A stretch of 16,173 bases of DNA from Deltaproteobacteria bacterium (GCA_003161515.1 PMOH01000217.1:1-16173); one strand, 5' to 3'. Counted from the stretch's first letter, positions 7,113-15,713 are shown. Made by a program: numbers and translations. The notes: generated from the sequence alone by a model not told the origin.

Positions 7113-7645
7113 TCGAAACCAACGTCGCATTGAAGTTCGAGGAACTGAAACGGTCGTTCGATCTGACCTTCCAGGAGCCACTGATCGAGCGCGGTCTGGA
7201 ACCCGTACATCTTCTTATCGTCCGTATCGGCACCGCCAAGTTCGCGCTGAAAGTGGCCGATATCGCCGGTCTCGCGCGCGCGCAGACCATTGTGCCGATA
7301 CCTATGAATGGCTCCGGCCTGCTGGGATTGGCCGGGCTCAAGGGCCGGATGGTCGCGGTTTACAGTCTTGCGGTCATGATCGGTTATCCCGGACTGAATA
7401 CCGAGCAGGATCGATGGATGGTGCTTTGCCGGGCCGAGAAGGAGATAGCACTCGCCTTCACCTCGGTCACCGAAACGATGATGGTGCCGCGCACGGAATT
7501 AAGTCCGGTGAGTCCCGGTTCGCCACCGCATGCGAGCGACGCAATCGGGACGGGCGCGTCGCAGGTCTGGCTGCTCAACGTGGGCTCGATCGCGCAGAGC
7601 ATCGTTCAGCATGCGGCGGAGCAGGCGTCTGCGCAGAGGCGATGA
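7109..7645 (+). CDS. cheW: Second CheW-like coupling protein (WspD position)
   Basis: A 178-residue CheW-type scaffold protein. A charged helical extension (residues 1-32) precedes the CheW fold. The fold starts at about 33 (PVHLLIVRIGTAKFALKVAD) and has the conserved GLLGLAGLKGRMVAVYSL segment at 70-87, then VWLLNVGSI near the end. It starts with TTG at 7109, which shares TTGA with the cheR stop. A GAGG seven bases upstream serves as ribosome site, so the TTG is well supported. A longer frame-shifted ORF overlaps it but has no family features. Its place between cheR and cheA matches WspD. Two non-identical CheWs in one operon suggest an array with distinct coupling positions, or one CheW serving the receptor and another CheA. 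Confidence 0.9.
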   Translation: MIETNVALKFEELKRSFDLTFQEPLIERGLEPVHLLIVRIGTAKFALKVADIAGLARAQTIVPIPMNGSGLLGLAGLKGRMVAVYSLAVMIGYPGLNTEQDRWMVLCRAEKEIALAFTSVTETMMVPRTELSPVSPGSPPHASDAIGTGASQVWLLNVGSIAQSIVQHAAEQASAQRR

Positions 7646-7651
7646 GATAAC

Positions 7652-9676
7652 GTGGCGGATGAAAATCTCTACCAGTATTTCAAGATCGAGGCGCGCGAGA
7701 TCGTTGCCGATTTGAGCCGCGATATACTCAGAATTGAAAAAAGCGGCACCAGCGCGGAACCGGTCGCACGTCTCCTTCGCCAGGCGCATACCCTCAAAGG
7801 TGCTGCGCGTGTTGTCCGGCTTCCCCGCATCGCCGAGATCGCGCATGCAATGGAAGACGCGCTCGCGCCGCGTCGCGGCTCCCCGGAAGCAATCAGCAAA
7901 GAACAAATCGGCCGCCTGCTTCAGCAAGTCGATACGATCTCGTCGGAAATCAGCGCATTGGACCCGCCGCTGGCCGCCGATGCGCCATCGCGTTCGTCGG
8001 CACTCGAGCCGTTTGAGCGCGTCCGCGTCGGCGTGGCCGAGATGGACGCGTTGCTCAGCGGCGTCTCCGAAACCGCAGTCCAGCTCGACGGCATGCGCCG
8101 GGGTATCGAAGCGGTCAAGCAAGTCGAAGATCGGCTCGCAACCCTTCAGCAACAGTTGGCCGACCCTAAACCCGGCGCGCGCTTGCACGAAACCGTCGCC
8201 GAGATGCGCCTTGAGCTCCAGCATGCCCGTCAAGGCTTGGCGACCCGCGCCGACGGCACCGAGCGCGAAGTTGCGGAAGTTCGCGGAAACATCGATCACC
8301 TCCGACTGCTGCCCACCAACCTCCTGTTCCCCGCGCTCGAGCGTGCGGTACGCGATGCCGCCGAGATGCTTGGAAAGCAGGTCGTCTTTCATACCTCGGG
8401 CCGCGAGCAGCGACTCGAGAGCCACGTGCTCTCGGCGCTCGGAGAAGCTCTGGCACATCTGGTGCGCAATGCTGTCGCGCACGGAATCGAGAGCCCGCCC
8501 GAACGCCTCAAGCTCGGCAAGCCGGTCTGTGGCGAAGTCATCCTGAAAGTCGAGCGGCACGCGGACCTGATTCTGTTTACCTGTTCCGACGACGGTTCCG
8601 GGATCGACCTTGACGCCGTTCGCCGTGCCGCCGTCGAGCGCGGAACTATATCGGCTGCGAGTGCAGCATCGCTTTCCCCCGCCGACGCGCTCGAACTTAT
8701 CTTCAGTCCCGGCGTAACCACCAGCGCTTCGCTCAACGAAGTGGCCGGCCGCGGAATTGGCCTCGAAGTGGTTCGCGAGGTGGCGGGCCGCTTCAAGGGC
8801 CGAGTCGCGGTCCGCACTGACCCGGGCGTCGGCACCAGTATTGAGATCGAAGTGCCGGTCTCGCTTTCGTCAGTCAGAGCGGTCCTGCTGGCTGCCGATG
8901 ATTTGCTGGTTTGGGTTCCGCTGGAGGCGATGCATTGCTCGTTGCGGCTCGGCCCCGACGCGATCGTTTCGCTGGCTGGCCGCTGCTCGTTGACCTATGA
9001 AGGCCGCGCGATTCCGTTTGTCCGGCTGGCCGAAACAATGGGAAGGCCGCTCCGGTCGGGCGCTCCTTCGCGGCCGCGCCTGGCGGCAATTCTTCAAGCC
9101 GGCGCGGAATTGATCGCGGTCGGAGTGGACCGGGTCATCCACTCACGTGAAGTGATAGTGCATCCTCTGCCGCCCGTGGTGGGTCAGGTAGCTACGCTCG
9201 CGGGCGCGGTATTCGACGCGCAGGGAAATCCGCAACTCGTGCTCAACCCCGAAGCGCTGCTCGACGCGTCCCACGCCGGCCCGTCGCATCAGACCCCTGA
9301 AGCAAGTCCGATTCCGCACATCCTGATCATCGACGATTCACTGACCAGCCGCGTGCTTCTGCAAAGTATTTTCGAGGCGGAAGGCTACCGGGTCGATCTC
9401 GCGGTCAGCGGCGAAGATGCGATGGCAAAGGCGCGAGCTCGCCACTACAGCCTCTTTGTTTGCGACGTCGAAATGCCCGGGATGAATGGCTTCGAGTTCG
9501 TCGCGCGGACTCGCGAGTACGACTATCTGCAAGGGATCCCTTCGATCCTGGTGACCACTCGAGGCGGCCCCGACGACCGCCGGCGCGGCGCGGAGGCAGG
9601 CGCCCGCGCCTACATCGTGAAGGGCGAATTCAGCAAGGACTCGATCCTTGAAACTGCTCGCGGCCTGGTCGGCTAG
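7652..9676 (+). CDS. cheA: CheA hybrid histidine kinase with C-terminal receiver (WspE-like)
   Basis: A 674-residue cytoplasmic kinase. The Hpt (P1) domain covers 1-105, with the phosphorylated His at H46 in QAHTLKGAARV. No P2 CheY-docking domain is seen. A long P3 dimerisation helix pair runs about 121-225 and starts VRVGVAEMDALLSG. The HATPase (P4) runs about 226-405: HLVRNAVAHGIE (N box), DDGSGID (G1), GRGIGLEVV (G2). A CheW-like P5 regulatory domain covers about 406-535. After a linker, a receiver at 555-672 holds acceptor D605 (FVCDVEMPGMNG), acidic pair D561-D562 and K657. All catalytic residues appear intact. The start is GTG 7652, six bases after the cheW stop, chosen because the Hpt domain starts at once. 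The attached receiver may act as phosphate sink or relay. The likely targets are CheB and a receiver of the downstream hybrid kinase. Confidence 0.94.
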   Translation: MADENLYQYFKIEAREIVADLSRDILRIEKSGTSAEPVARLLRQAHTLKGAARVVRLPRIAEIAHAMEDALAPRRGSPEAISKEQIGRLLQQVDTISSEISALDPPLAADAPSRSSALEPFERVRVGVAEMDALLSGVSETAVQLDGMRRGIEAVKQVEDRLATLQQQLADPKPGARLHETVAEMRLELQHARQGLATRADGTEREVAEVRGNIDHLRLLPTNLLFPALERAVRDAAEMLGKQVVFHTSGREQRLESHVLSALGEALAHLVRNAVAHGIESPPERLKLGKPVCGEVILKVERHADLILFTCSDDGSGIDLDAVRRAAVERGTISAASAASLSPADALELIFSPGVTTSASLNEVAGRGIGLEVVREVAGRFKGRVAVRTDPGVGTSIEIEVPVSLSSVRAVLLAADDLLVWVPLEAMHCSLRLGPDAIVSLAGRCSLTYEGRAIPFVRLAETMGRPLRSGAPSRPRLAAILQAGAELIAVGVDRVIHSREVIVHPLPPVVGQVATLAGAVFDAQGNPQLVLNPEALLDASHAGPSHQTPEASPIPHILIIDDSLTSRVLLQSIFEAEGYRVDLAVSGEDAMAKARARHYSLFVCDVEMPGMNGFEFVARTREYDYLQGIPSILVTTRGGPDDRRRGAEAGARAYIVKGEFSKDSILETARGLVG

Positions 9677-9680
9677 GGCG

Positions 9681-10760
9681 ATGGCAATTATTCGAGTTCT
9701 GGTCGCGGACGATTCGATGACGGTGCGCCGACGTCTGTGTCAGGCTCTATCCACCGATTCCGCTATCCAGGTCGTCGCGGAGGCCAGTGACGGCCAGACT
9801 GCGACCGCCCTGTGCCGTCAGCTGCGCCCCGACGTAGTCACCATGGACGTGATGATGCCGGTGATGGATGGTGTCACCGCCACCGAATACATCATGGCCA
9901 ACTGTCCCACCCCCATCCTGGTGGTTTCCGCCTCGTCCAATCGTGGCCAGGTCTTGCAGACCTTCGACGCGCTTGCGGCCGGAGCAATCGACGTCCTCGA
10001 TAAACCCAACGGGCTTGTGCCTGAAGGCGTCTGGGAACGCGAATTGGTCGCCGCGGTGAAGATGGTTTCCCGCATCCAGCCGATCAGGCGTTCTTCGATC
10101 AACCGGCGCGCAAGAGTCCCCGCCGCAGCGGCGAAGGCGGTTGAGATGCCCGCTTGCGAAAGCGATGAAACGGTGATTGTCGCTATCGGAGCATCGATCG
10201 GCGGTCCGTCGGCGATCGCAAAAATCCTGTCGCAAATTCCCGATGATTTTCCCCTGTCAATTCTGCTCGTCATCCACATCGCGCCGGAATTCGCCGAAGG
10301 CCTTGTCCAATGGATCGCAAGATTGTCCGGCCGCAACGTGAGGGTCGCGGTTGACGAGGAGCCCATGCCCCGACCCGGCCGTAGTGAGCTGATCATGGCC
10401 CCACCAGACCGTCATCTTACCGTCTGCGACTATCGGCTGCGCGTGACCAGTGATCCGCCGCGTCACTTATGCCGCCCCTCGATTGACGAACTGTTCGAGT
10501 CCGTCGCGCGCGAGTGCGGCTCGCAAGCTATCGCCTGTCTGCTTACCGGCATGGGCAAAGACGGCGCAGCTGGCCTGCTCGCGGTCAGGCGCAGCGGCGG
10601 CCGCACCATCGCCCAGGACGAAGCCTCTTCCGTCGTATTCGGGATGCCGCGCGAGGCGATCGCCCTCGATGCCGCGCAGGTAATTCTGCCGCTTGCGAAC
10701 GTGGCCAAGACGCTCTGCGAGATGGCTCGGCGACGCCCCCGAGACGGTGCATACCTATGA
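9681..10760 (+). CDS. cheB: CheB-type protein-glutamate methylesterase (WspF-like)
   Basis: A 359-residue response-regulator enzyme that demethylates (and deamidates) receptor glutamates, opposing CheR. The N-terminal receiver (about 4-125) has D10-D11, phospho-acceptor D56 (VVTMDVMMPVMDG) and K108. A basic linker (about 131-160) precedes the C-terminal esterase domain (165-350). The catalytic triad is S172 (GASIGGPSAI), H199 (LLVIHIAPEF) and D294 (TGMGKDGAAG). The frame is open back to TTG 9648, which would overlap cheA by 29 bases. I prefer ATG 9681, which gives the usual MAIIRVLVADDS opening, has AGGG four bases upstream and lies four bases past the cheA stop. Its stop overlaps the next start (ATGA). 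By position it is the WspF counterpart; phosphorylation of its receiver by CheA would switch it on. Confidence 0.94.
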   Translation: MAIIRVLVADDSMTVRRRLCQALSTDSAIQVVAEASDGQTATALCRQLRPDVVTMDVMMPVMDGVTATEYIMANCPTPILVVSASSNRGQVLQTFDALAAGAIDVLDKPNGLVPEGVWERELVAAVKMVSRIQPIRRSSINRRARVPAAAAKAVEMPACESDETVIVAIGASIGGPSAIAKILSQIPDDFPLSILLVIHIAPEFAEGLVQWIARLSGRNVRVAVDEEPMPRPGRSELIMAPPDRHLTVCDYRLRVTSDPPRHLCRPSIDELFESVARECGSQAIACLLTGMGKDGAAGLLAVRRSGGRTIAQDEASSVVFGMPREAIALDAAQVILPLANVAKTLCEMARRRPRDGAYL

Positions 10761-13690
10761 TTTCCAGCGTACTTGTAATCGACGACAGTCTGACTGTCCG
10801 GATGGATCTGAAAACGGCCTTCGAGGCCGGCGGCTACTCCTGTACCGTTGCTGCCACCTTGTCCGCGGGCCGTGCCGCACTGCTAAGCGGCGGCATCTTC
10901 AATCTGATTGTACTCGATGTCCAATTGCCCGACGGAGACGGCGTCTCGTTTCTGTCTGAATTGAAGGCGACCGTCGAAACTCGCGCGATTCCAGTAATCA
11001 TGCTTTCACTTGAGGCCGACGTGCGCGCTCGGGTCCGTGGACTCACCACCGGTGCCGATGAATATCTGGGCAAACCGTACGACAAGGGTTATCTGCTGAG
11101 TTGTGCGAACGAACTCATCAGCCGCAGGCAGGCGGACCACGCCGTCCATCAACTGCTGGTGATCGATCCTAGCGAAGTCTTTCGTCAATGGCTTAAGCAG
11201 CTCGTCGAGCCCAATGGATACCGCTTGGTCGAAGGCCAGAGCGGCGCCCAGGGATTACGGCTGACGGCGGAAATTCAGCCCGCCGCGATCGTGGTCGACG
11301 GTCAGATGGCAAATATCGACGGTCTGACCTTCATCAGCAGAATCAAGTCCAATAGCGTCCTACGCGAGATTCCCTGCGTCTTCTTCACCGATTCAGACGA
11401 TCCCGATATCGAGATCAGCGCGCTCGAGGCGGGGGCCGACTCGTTTATGCGCAAGAGTGAAGACCAGGCTATGTTGCTGGTTCGGCTGGGCGCGCTTACG
11501 CACTCGCGCGAAGCGATGCGGGCCACCGACGGCGCAAAGAGCTTCTTTGGCAACAAGAAACTGCTCGGCATCGGAAGCGACTCATCATATCTGAACCAAC
11601 TCGCGACGGAGCTGCTTAGCGACGATTACGAAATGGCAATCGCGCAGTCGCCGGCAGAAGTGCGCGAACTGTTGGTCGTCCGCCACGCCGATTGCATTCT
11701 TATCGAAAGCTCTGCAGCGGATTTCGAGTTCTTCAGACAAATACGAGACTCTCCCGACTGGCGGACGATTCCGCTGATAGTTCTCTCCGACGATCCTGCC
11801 AGCGCCACAGTCCGCGATGCGTTGAGCGCCGGGGTCGACGATTGTGTCGTAAAGTCGGCCGACTTTGCCTTGGCCAAGGCGCAACTGCGCAATCTGCTGC
11901 GGCGCAAACAGGTCGCCGATCGCAACCGTCAAGCCCGCGAAATTCAATTGCGCGATGAAACCAGGGCCGCCGCTGCTGAGGCTCTGGTCATGGGCCAACT
12001 CGCCGAGACCCGCGCTCGCCTCCTCGCTGAACTCGAAGCCAAAAACATCGAGCTGGTGGCCGCGCGCGAGACCGCGCTCGGCGCGCTCAGAATCAAGTCG
12101 CAGTTCATGACCAACATGAGCCACGAAATTCGCACACCCTTGAACGGCATAATCGGGTTCAGCGAATTGTTGCTCGACTCGGACCTTACGCCCGAGCAAA
12201 TTGAGTTCGCTCGCACCGTCTCCGAGAGCGGCACCGTGCTGCTGAATATCGTCAACGATATCCTCGACTTCACCAAGCTCGACGAGGGCAAGGTGGTTTT
12301 CGAACAAATCGATTTCGATCTGGCCAGCGTGCTCGAAACCACCATTGAATTGTTCGCCACAGAGGCTCAGCGCAAGGGCATCGAACTGATGCTCCAGTAT
12401 GACGTCGGATTGGCAATGACCCTCTCTGGCGATCCTTACCGCCTCCGTCAGGTGCTCAACAATCTGATCGCGAACGCTCTTAAATTTACCCACGCCGGCG
12501 AGGTGATCCTGTGCGCCACCCGGCAGGAAGAAACCGTCGATGAGGTCGGCTTCCGGTTCGAGGTCCGCGATACCGGAATCGGAATCCCACTCAACGTTCA
12601 AGCAACGCTCTTCAACCCCTTTTCGCAGGCCGACGCGTCGACGACGCGCAAATATGGTGGGACCGGTCTCGGACTGACGATTTCAAAGAAACTGGTAGAA
12701 GCTATGAAGGGGAAAATTGAAATTCAAAGCGAGCCGGAAAAGGGCTCCTCATTTTATTTCACGGCCAGATTTGCCCGGCCGCCGACCCGCGGCTCATCGA
12801 AGCCGAACCGCGTCGGGCTCGAGGGCCGGGTCGCACTGATTGCGGACGACAACGCAACCAATCGCGGCGTCGTCGCGAACACCCTGGAAGCGTGGGGGAT
12901 GAAGGCCGAATCGGTCGCAACCTGCACGGAGGCACTGGCCGCGATACGCCAGCATGCCGCCGAAAATCAGCCCTACCAGGTAGTCATCGTCGATGCCGAG
13001 ATGACCACGATGGACGCTTCCGCGCTGGCTCACTTGGTCAGGTCCGATCCGTCACTTTCGAAAACGCGGCTCCTGTTGATGGTCCCGTTGGGCGAAAGTG
13101 CGGCTTTGGCGGTTCGTCGCCACAAGGATTTCGATCGATGGCTGACCAAACCGGTGCGGCCGTCGGATCTCTACAAAAATCTTTCCGCGTTACTCGACCC
13201 GGGAACGCCGAACAGTGAACCGCCGGTATCCGAACCCGCCAGGCCAACGCTTCAAACCTTCGCCTCCCCAGCTTTCCCGACGCTCGATTCGGAGCGCGCC
13301 CTTGTGGTCGACGACAACCTGGTGAACTTGAAGGTGGCCGAAAAGCAACTCCAGAGATTGGGATATCGCGTCGATCTGGCCGGTGGTGGCAAAGCCGCGA
13401 TTGAGGCGCTCTCCAGCGCGCGCTACGCATTCGTTCTGCTCGACTGCGAGATGCCCGAGATGGACGGATATGCTACCGCTGCCGAAATCCGCCGCCTCGA
13501 AGGCGCCGCTCGGCACACGATCGTAATCGCGATGACCGCGCATGCACTGGAGGGATCACGCCTGCATTGCCTCGATGCCGGTATGGACGAGTACGTCGCC
13601 AAGCCGGTTACCCTGACCTCGATGACCGCAGTCCTCGAACGCTGCGCACGGTTGGCAAAGATACCCCTTGAACAGCGGGTAGCTGGTTGA
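10757..13690 (+). CDS. Cytoplasmic hybrid histidine kinase with five receiver domains (REC-REC-REC-HisKA-HATPase-REC-REC)
   Basis: A 977-residue protein with no membrane segment. REC1 (4-120): D9, D10, D54, K106, intact. REC2 (132-248): acceptor D181 and K233, but only one acidic residue (D137) in the metal pocket. REC3 (269-382): the acceptor position holds E317 (CILIESSAADFE), so it is probably not phosphorylated; K366 is kept. A coiled linker (383-443) precedes HisKA with H456 (SHEIRTPLNG). The HATPase (about 555-672) has NNLIANALKFT, DTGIGIP and GGTGLGL. REC4 (690-812): D746, K798. REC5 (847-965): D852, D853, D896, K949. Its start ATGA overlaps the cheB stop, so it belongs to the operon and occupies the place of the diguanylate cyclase WspR. 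The N-terminal receivers may take phosphate from CheA and control the kinase core. No Hpt or output domain for REC4/REC5 is nearby. Confidence 0.92.
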   Translation: MISSVLVIDDSLTVRMDLKTAFEAGGYSCTVAATLSAGRAALLSGGIFNLIVLDVQLPDGDGVSFLSELKATVETRAIPVIMLSLEADVRARVRGLTTGADEYLGKPYDKGYLLSCANELISRRQADHAVHQLLVIDPSEVFRQWLKQLVEPNGYRLVEGQSGAQGLRLTAEIQPAAIVVDGQMANIDGLTFISRIKSNSVLREIPCVFFTDSDDPDIEISALEAGADSFMRKSEDQAMLLVRLGALTHSREAMRATDGAKSFFGNKKLLGIGSDSSYLNQLATELLSDDYEMAIAQSPAEVRELLVVRHADCILIESSAADFEFFRQIRDSPDWRTIPLIVLSDDPASATVRDALSAGVDDCVVKSADFALAKAQLRNLLRRKQVADRNRQAREIQLRDETRAAAAEALVMGQLAETRARLLAELEAKNIELVAARETALGALRIKSQFMTNMSHEIRTPLNGIIGFSELLLDSDLTPEQIEFARTVSESGTVLLNIVNDILDFTKLDEGKVVFEQIDFDLASVLETTIELFATEAQRKGIELMLQYDVGLAMTLSGDPYRLRQVLNNLIANALKFTHAGEVILCATRQEETVDEVGFRFEVRDTGIGIPLNVQATLFNPFSQADASTTRKYGGTGLGLTISKKLVEAMKGKIEIQSEPEKGSSFYFTARFARPPTRGSSKPNRVGLEGRVALIADDNATNRGVVANTLEAWGMKAESVATCTEALAAIRQHAAENQPYQVVIVDAEMTTMDASALAHLVRSDPSLSKTRLLLMVPLGESAALAVRRHKDFDRWLTKPVRPSDLYKNLSALLDPGTPNSEPPVSEPARPTLQTFASPAFPTLDSERALVVDDNLVNLKVAEKQLQRLGYRVDLAGGGKAAIEALSSARYAFVLLDCEMPEMDGYATAAEIRRLEGAARHTIVIAMTAHALEGSRLHCLDAGMDEYVAKPVTLTSMTAVLERCARLAKIPLEQRVAG

Positions 13691-13965
13691 TCGCGACCTT
13701 TAATTGTTTGCGTTGATTGTTCCTGCGCGTCTGCTCATCGATCGCGGCTCCAATGCTCCGCGAAAAGAGTCGAATGAAGATGGCGTGCTCCACATCACGA
13801 AATGGCGTGGGGACAATCCGGATTCATTCAAAACGAAAACGCTATCTTCGTCGGATGAATCGATTCCTGACTGTTGGCCGCCCGCACGACCGGCCGTCCT
13901 TGGTGAATTAGCGGCGCCTCTTTCCTGCGGCTACCCGCGAGTCCCGTGATCGCTTGATCACCGGC
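13691..13965. other. Intergenic region after the chemosensory operon
   Basis: No convincing gene is seen; short plus-strand ORFs here (for example 13704-13949) have no recognisable family features. A perfect 6-base inverted repeat, GTGATC-GCTT-GATCAC, lies at 13946-13961. It is just past the stop of the small minus-strand ORF and also downstream of the operon. A minor GCGG-CTAC-CCGC hairpin lies close by. Neither is followed by a T-run on either strand, so a terminator role for the convergent units is only possible. Confidence 0.4.
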
Positions 13966-14160
13966 TCAGTTCTCAACAGAGAGAATCGCGCACAAATCGG
14001 CAACCGACGCACGACTATGCGGTTTCTCCGATCCCTTAGATAGAAGAAAGCGCGCCGACGTGCGCAGTAATTTCAAGGTTTCAGCCGAGAACGCGAAAAT
14101 CGCGGACTGCTTGGCGGGGAGATAGTCATTCGAAACCCCGAGCCCCTTTTCGCAGATCAT
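13966..14160 (-). CDS. Possible small hypothetical protein (64 residues)
   Basis: I do not recognise this protein. It begins MICEKGLGVSNDYLPAKQ and contains a short hydrophobic/basic stretch around SAETLKLLRTSARFLLSKGS, probably an amphipathic helix. There is no signal peptide and no clear membrane span. Support comes from an AGGAG ribosome site four bases before the ATG, its position 38 nt downstream of the 504-residue membrane protein on the same strand, and the lack of any competing gene. Against it are its short length and unremarkable codon use (about 59 % GC at third positions by my count). It could be the last gene of the minus-strand unit or chance. Confidence 0.4.
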   Translation of the reverse strand: MICEKGLGVSNDYLPAKQSAIFAFSAETLKLLRTSARFLLSKGSEKPHSRASVADLCAILSVEN

Positions 14161-14198
14161 GATGCTCCTGGGTGCTATCGATATTTTGGGATCGGACT

Positions 14199-15713
14199 CT
14201 ATTCACCGGATGTGCGCAACTCGGTGAACAGGCAAGCGTTCGGAAAGTGCCGATCCCAAACGTACTCAAAGTTCTCTTGATGTTTCTCCTTCAGAGCGTC
14301 AGTATACGTAACAGTTCCCCAAATCCCGAACTTGAGCTGCCCCGCAACGATCTTCTGAAACGTTTGTTCGGGTGGAACATTGCCTAAACTCTTCGAGAGC
14401 ATGTCTCTGACTGTTCCTGTGGTTTCGCCTGGTATGCTCGTACCTGCGCTTAGGGAAGCAGCTCTGACTTCGCTAGCCGGATCTGTTGATTGTTCGGTCG
14501 GCGTATCGCCGGGAATTCCGGCGGCGAAAGACGACTCAAAGTTGTCGGCAGAAGTTCTACCCGAATTGCTGTAACGCAATCTCAATACCGTATCGAGGCT
14601 CAATGGACCGCGAGGAGAACAATAGATTGCATCTACATTGACGTGGGCAGCTTCGGCGATTACCACCATATCGCGTGCACTGCGCGCAGAGAGCGCAGCA
14701 ACATCTGCTTGAGTCTTGGCGGCGTCCGCATCAGTCTTGCTGCCGTCCGCCTGGGTCTTGAAGCTATCCGCTTGGGATGCGGCCGCTTGGGAAGCTTGTT
14801 TGGCGGCGGCCGCCTGCGCCTGCACTTCTGAAATGGTTTGTTGGCTGATTTCGCGTTGCTTGCTGATGATCGTGTTGAGCGTAGCTATAGTCGTGACGTG
14901 CCTTCGATAAGCGTCGACTAACTTATACAAGACCCCAAGAGTCAGCACCCACAGCATCAGACTGGCGATAGAAAGGCCGATGGCCACTTTTGTGCCGGTT
15001 CTGGTTCGACGCTTAAGCCTTTTGCGCTGCTCGGGTTGAGAGGCGACTTGGCCGGACAGACCGTTGAGCGTGGCGCCCAACCCCTGGCTCTTGTCTTTAT
15101 CTTCCTCGGTCTGGCGATCGTTTATCTCGCGTTCCTCGCTCTTCTTTCCAGACGGGCCAGACGAGGGATTTTCCGCGCGCTCGAGCGAGGAGGCGGCGTC
15201 CAGGAGAAATGGGACCCTGATTTGCTCGGGCGCATCGGTGGCCTGCGGTTCCGCGACCTTAGTTGCCTCGCGAATTTGGCGCAGCATGAACTGCACGTCT
15301 TGCTCGCAAGTAAAAACTCCGAGCAGAGATGCGTTGGACAACGCCTTTAGTTCCTCGGGAGTCACCCGGAAGCGCTCGACGACTCCATGGTTGCGGCAAA
15401 ATCCTTGAACGATTCCGTACTCGTCAGATTGAACTTCGAAGCCTGGGGTCTGTGAATTCTCGGCAGTTTCGTGTCCCGGGATTTGTTCTGGCTCTGGCTC
15501 ATCGACGTCCGAAACCCCTGGCAAAGCCTCAAGCAGCGTGGTTGCTTTCGAACGGCCGCCGCGCGATTCGGGAGGTTCCTGCTGCTCTGGTTCGCCAAGC
15601 GGCGAGGAACTTAGCGGCGCCTGTTTTTTTTGGAGCGACTTTAAGGCGTCGACCAGGTCCCGCACCACCTGTTCGGCGCCGACAGCCGCTTCGGTCACTT
15701 TCGGTTTGTCCAT
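14199..15713 (-). CDS. Single-pass membrane protein with heptad-repeat stalk, function unknown
   Basis: A 504-residue protein of unrecognised family. A long, charged, proline/glutamate-rich N-terminal region (1-228) contains a small ordered-looking block at about 91-150 (YGIVQGFCRNHGVVERFRV, then VFTCEQDVQFMLRQI). A basic cluster (229-242) precedes one membrane helix at about 243-265, which predicts N-terminus inside and C-terminus outside. An alanine/glutamine-rich coiled coil (275-350) includes five tandem heptads (305-339). The C-terminal beta-rich domain (about 355-495) has LRLRYSNSGRTSADNF and IWGTVTYTDALKEKHQENF. These resemble a domain common in uncharacterised bacterial membrane proteins (N-x-G-x-T-x-A, then G-x-x-x-Y-x-D). 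The ATG has AGGG four bases upstream. The helical repeat gene lies 43 nt upstream on the same strand, so both are probably one transcript. Confidence 0.8.
   Translation of the reverse strand: MDKPKVTEAAVGAEQVVRDLVDALKSLQKKQAPLSSSPLGEPEQQEPPESRGGRSKATTLLEALPGVSDVDEPEPEQIPGHETAENSQTPGFEVQSDEYGIVQGFCRNHGVVERFRVTPEELKALSNASLLGVFTCEQDVQFMLRQIREATKVAEPQATDAPEQIRVPFLLDAASSLERAENPSSGPSGKKSEEREINDRQTEEDKDKSQGLGATLNGLSGQVASQPEQRKRLKRRTRTGTKVAIGLSIASLMLWVLTLGVLYKLVDAYRRHVTTIATLNTIISKQREISQQTISEVQAQAAAAKQASQAAASQADSFKTQADGSKTDADAAKTQADVAALSARSARDMVVIAEAAHVNVDAIYCSPRGPLSLDTVLRLRYSNSGRTSADNFESSFAAGIPGDTPTEQSTDPASEVRAASLSAGTSIPGETTGTVRDMLSKSLGNVPPEQTFQKIVAGQLKFGIWGTVTYTDALKEKHQENFEYVWDRHFPNACLFTELRTSGE
14697..14801 (-). 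repeat. Five tandem 21-base (seven-residue) repeats within the membrane protein gene
   Basis: Codons 305-339 encode KQASQAA, ASQADSF, KTQADGS, KTDADAA and KTQADVA in register. The last three units are also close at the DNA level, each opening AAGAC on the coding strand. They extend the coiled-coil stalk just outside the membrane and could vary in number between strains by slippage. Confidence 0.7.

Noticed and set aside
7499..8560. 353-codon minus-strand ORF opposite the start of cheA.
   Set aside because: It is antisense to the Hpt, dimerisation and ATPase domains of CheA, a usual shadow in GC-rich genes; it has no recognisable motif.
9648..9680. TTG start for cheB overlapping the end of cheA.
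   Set aside because: The extra eleven residues precede the normal receiver beta-1 strand; ATG 9681 has AGGG upstream and fits better.
10514..10756. N-terminal extension of the hybrid kinase frame by 81 codons into cheB.
   Set aside because: The extension would overlap the cheB esterase domain. The ATG at 10757 gives a normal receiver start and an ATGA overlap.
11585..12601. 338-codon minus-strand ORF opposite the hybrid kinase.
   Set aside because: It is antisense to REC3, HisKA and part of the HATPase domain, which have intact motifs; there is no independent support.
13946..13961. Inverted repeat as a rho-independent terminator between the convergent units.
   Set aside because: The stem is only six base pairs and there is no T-run on either strand after it.
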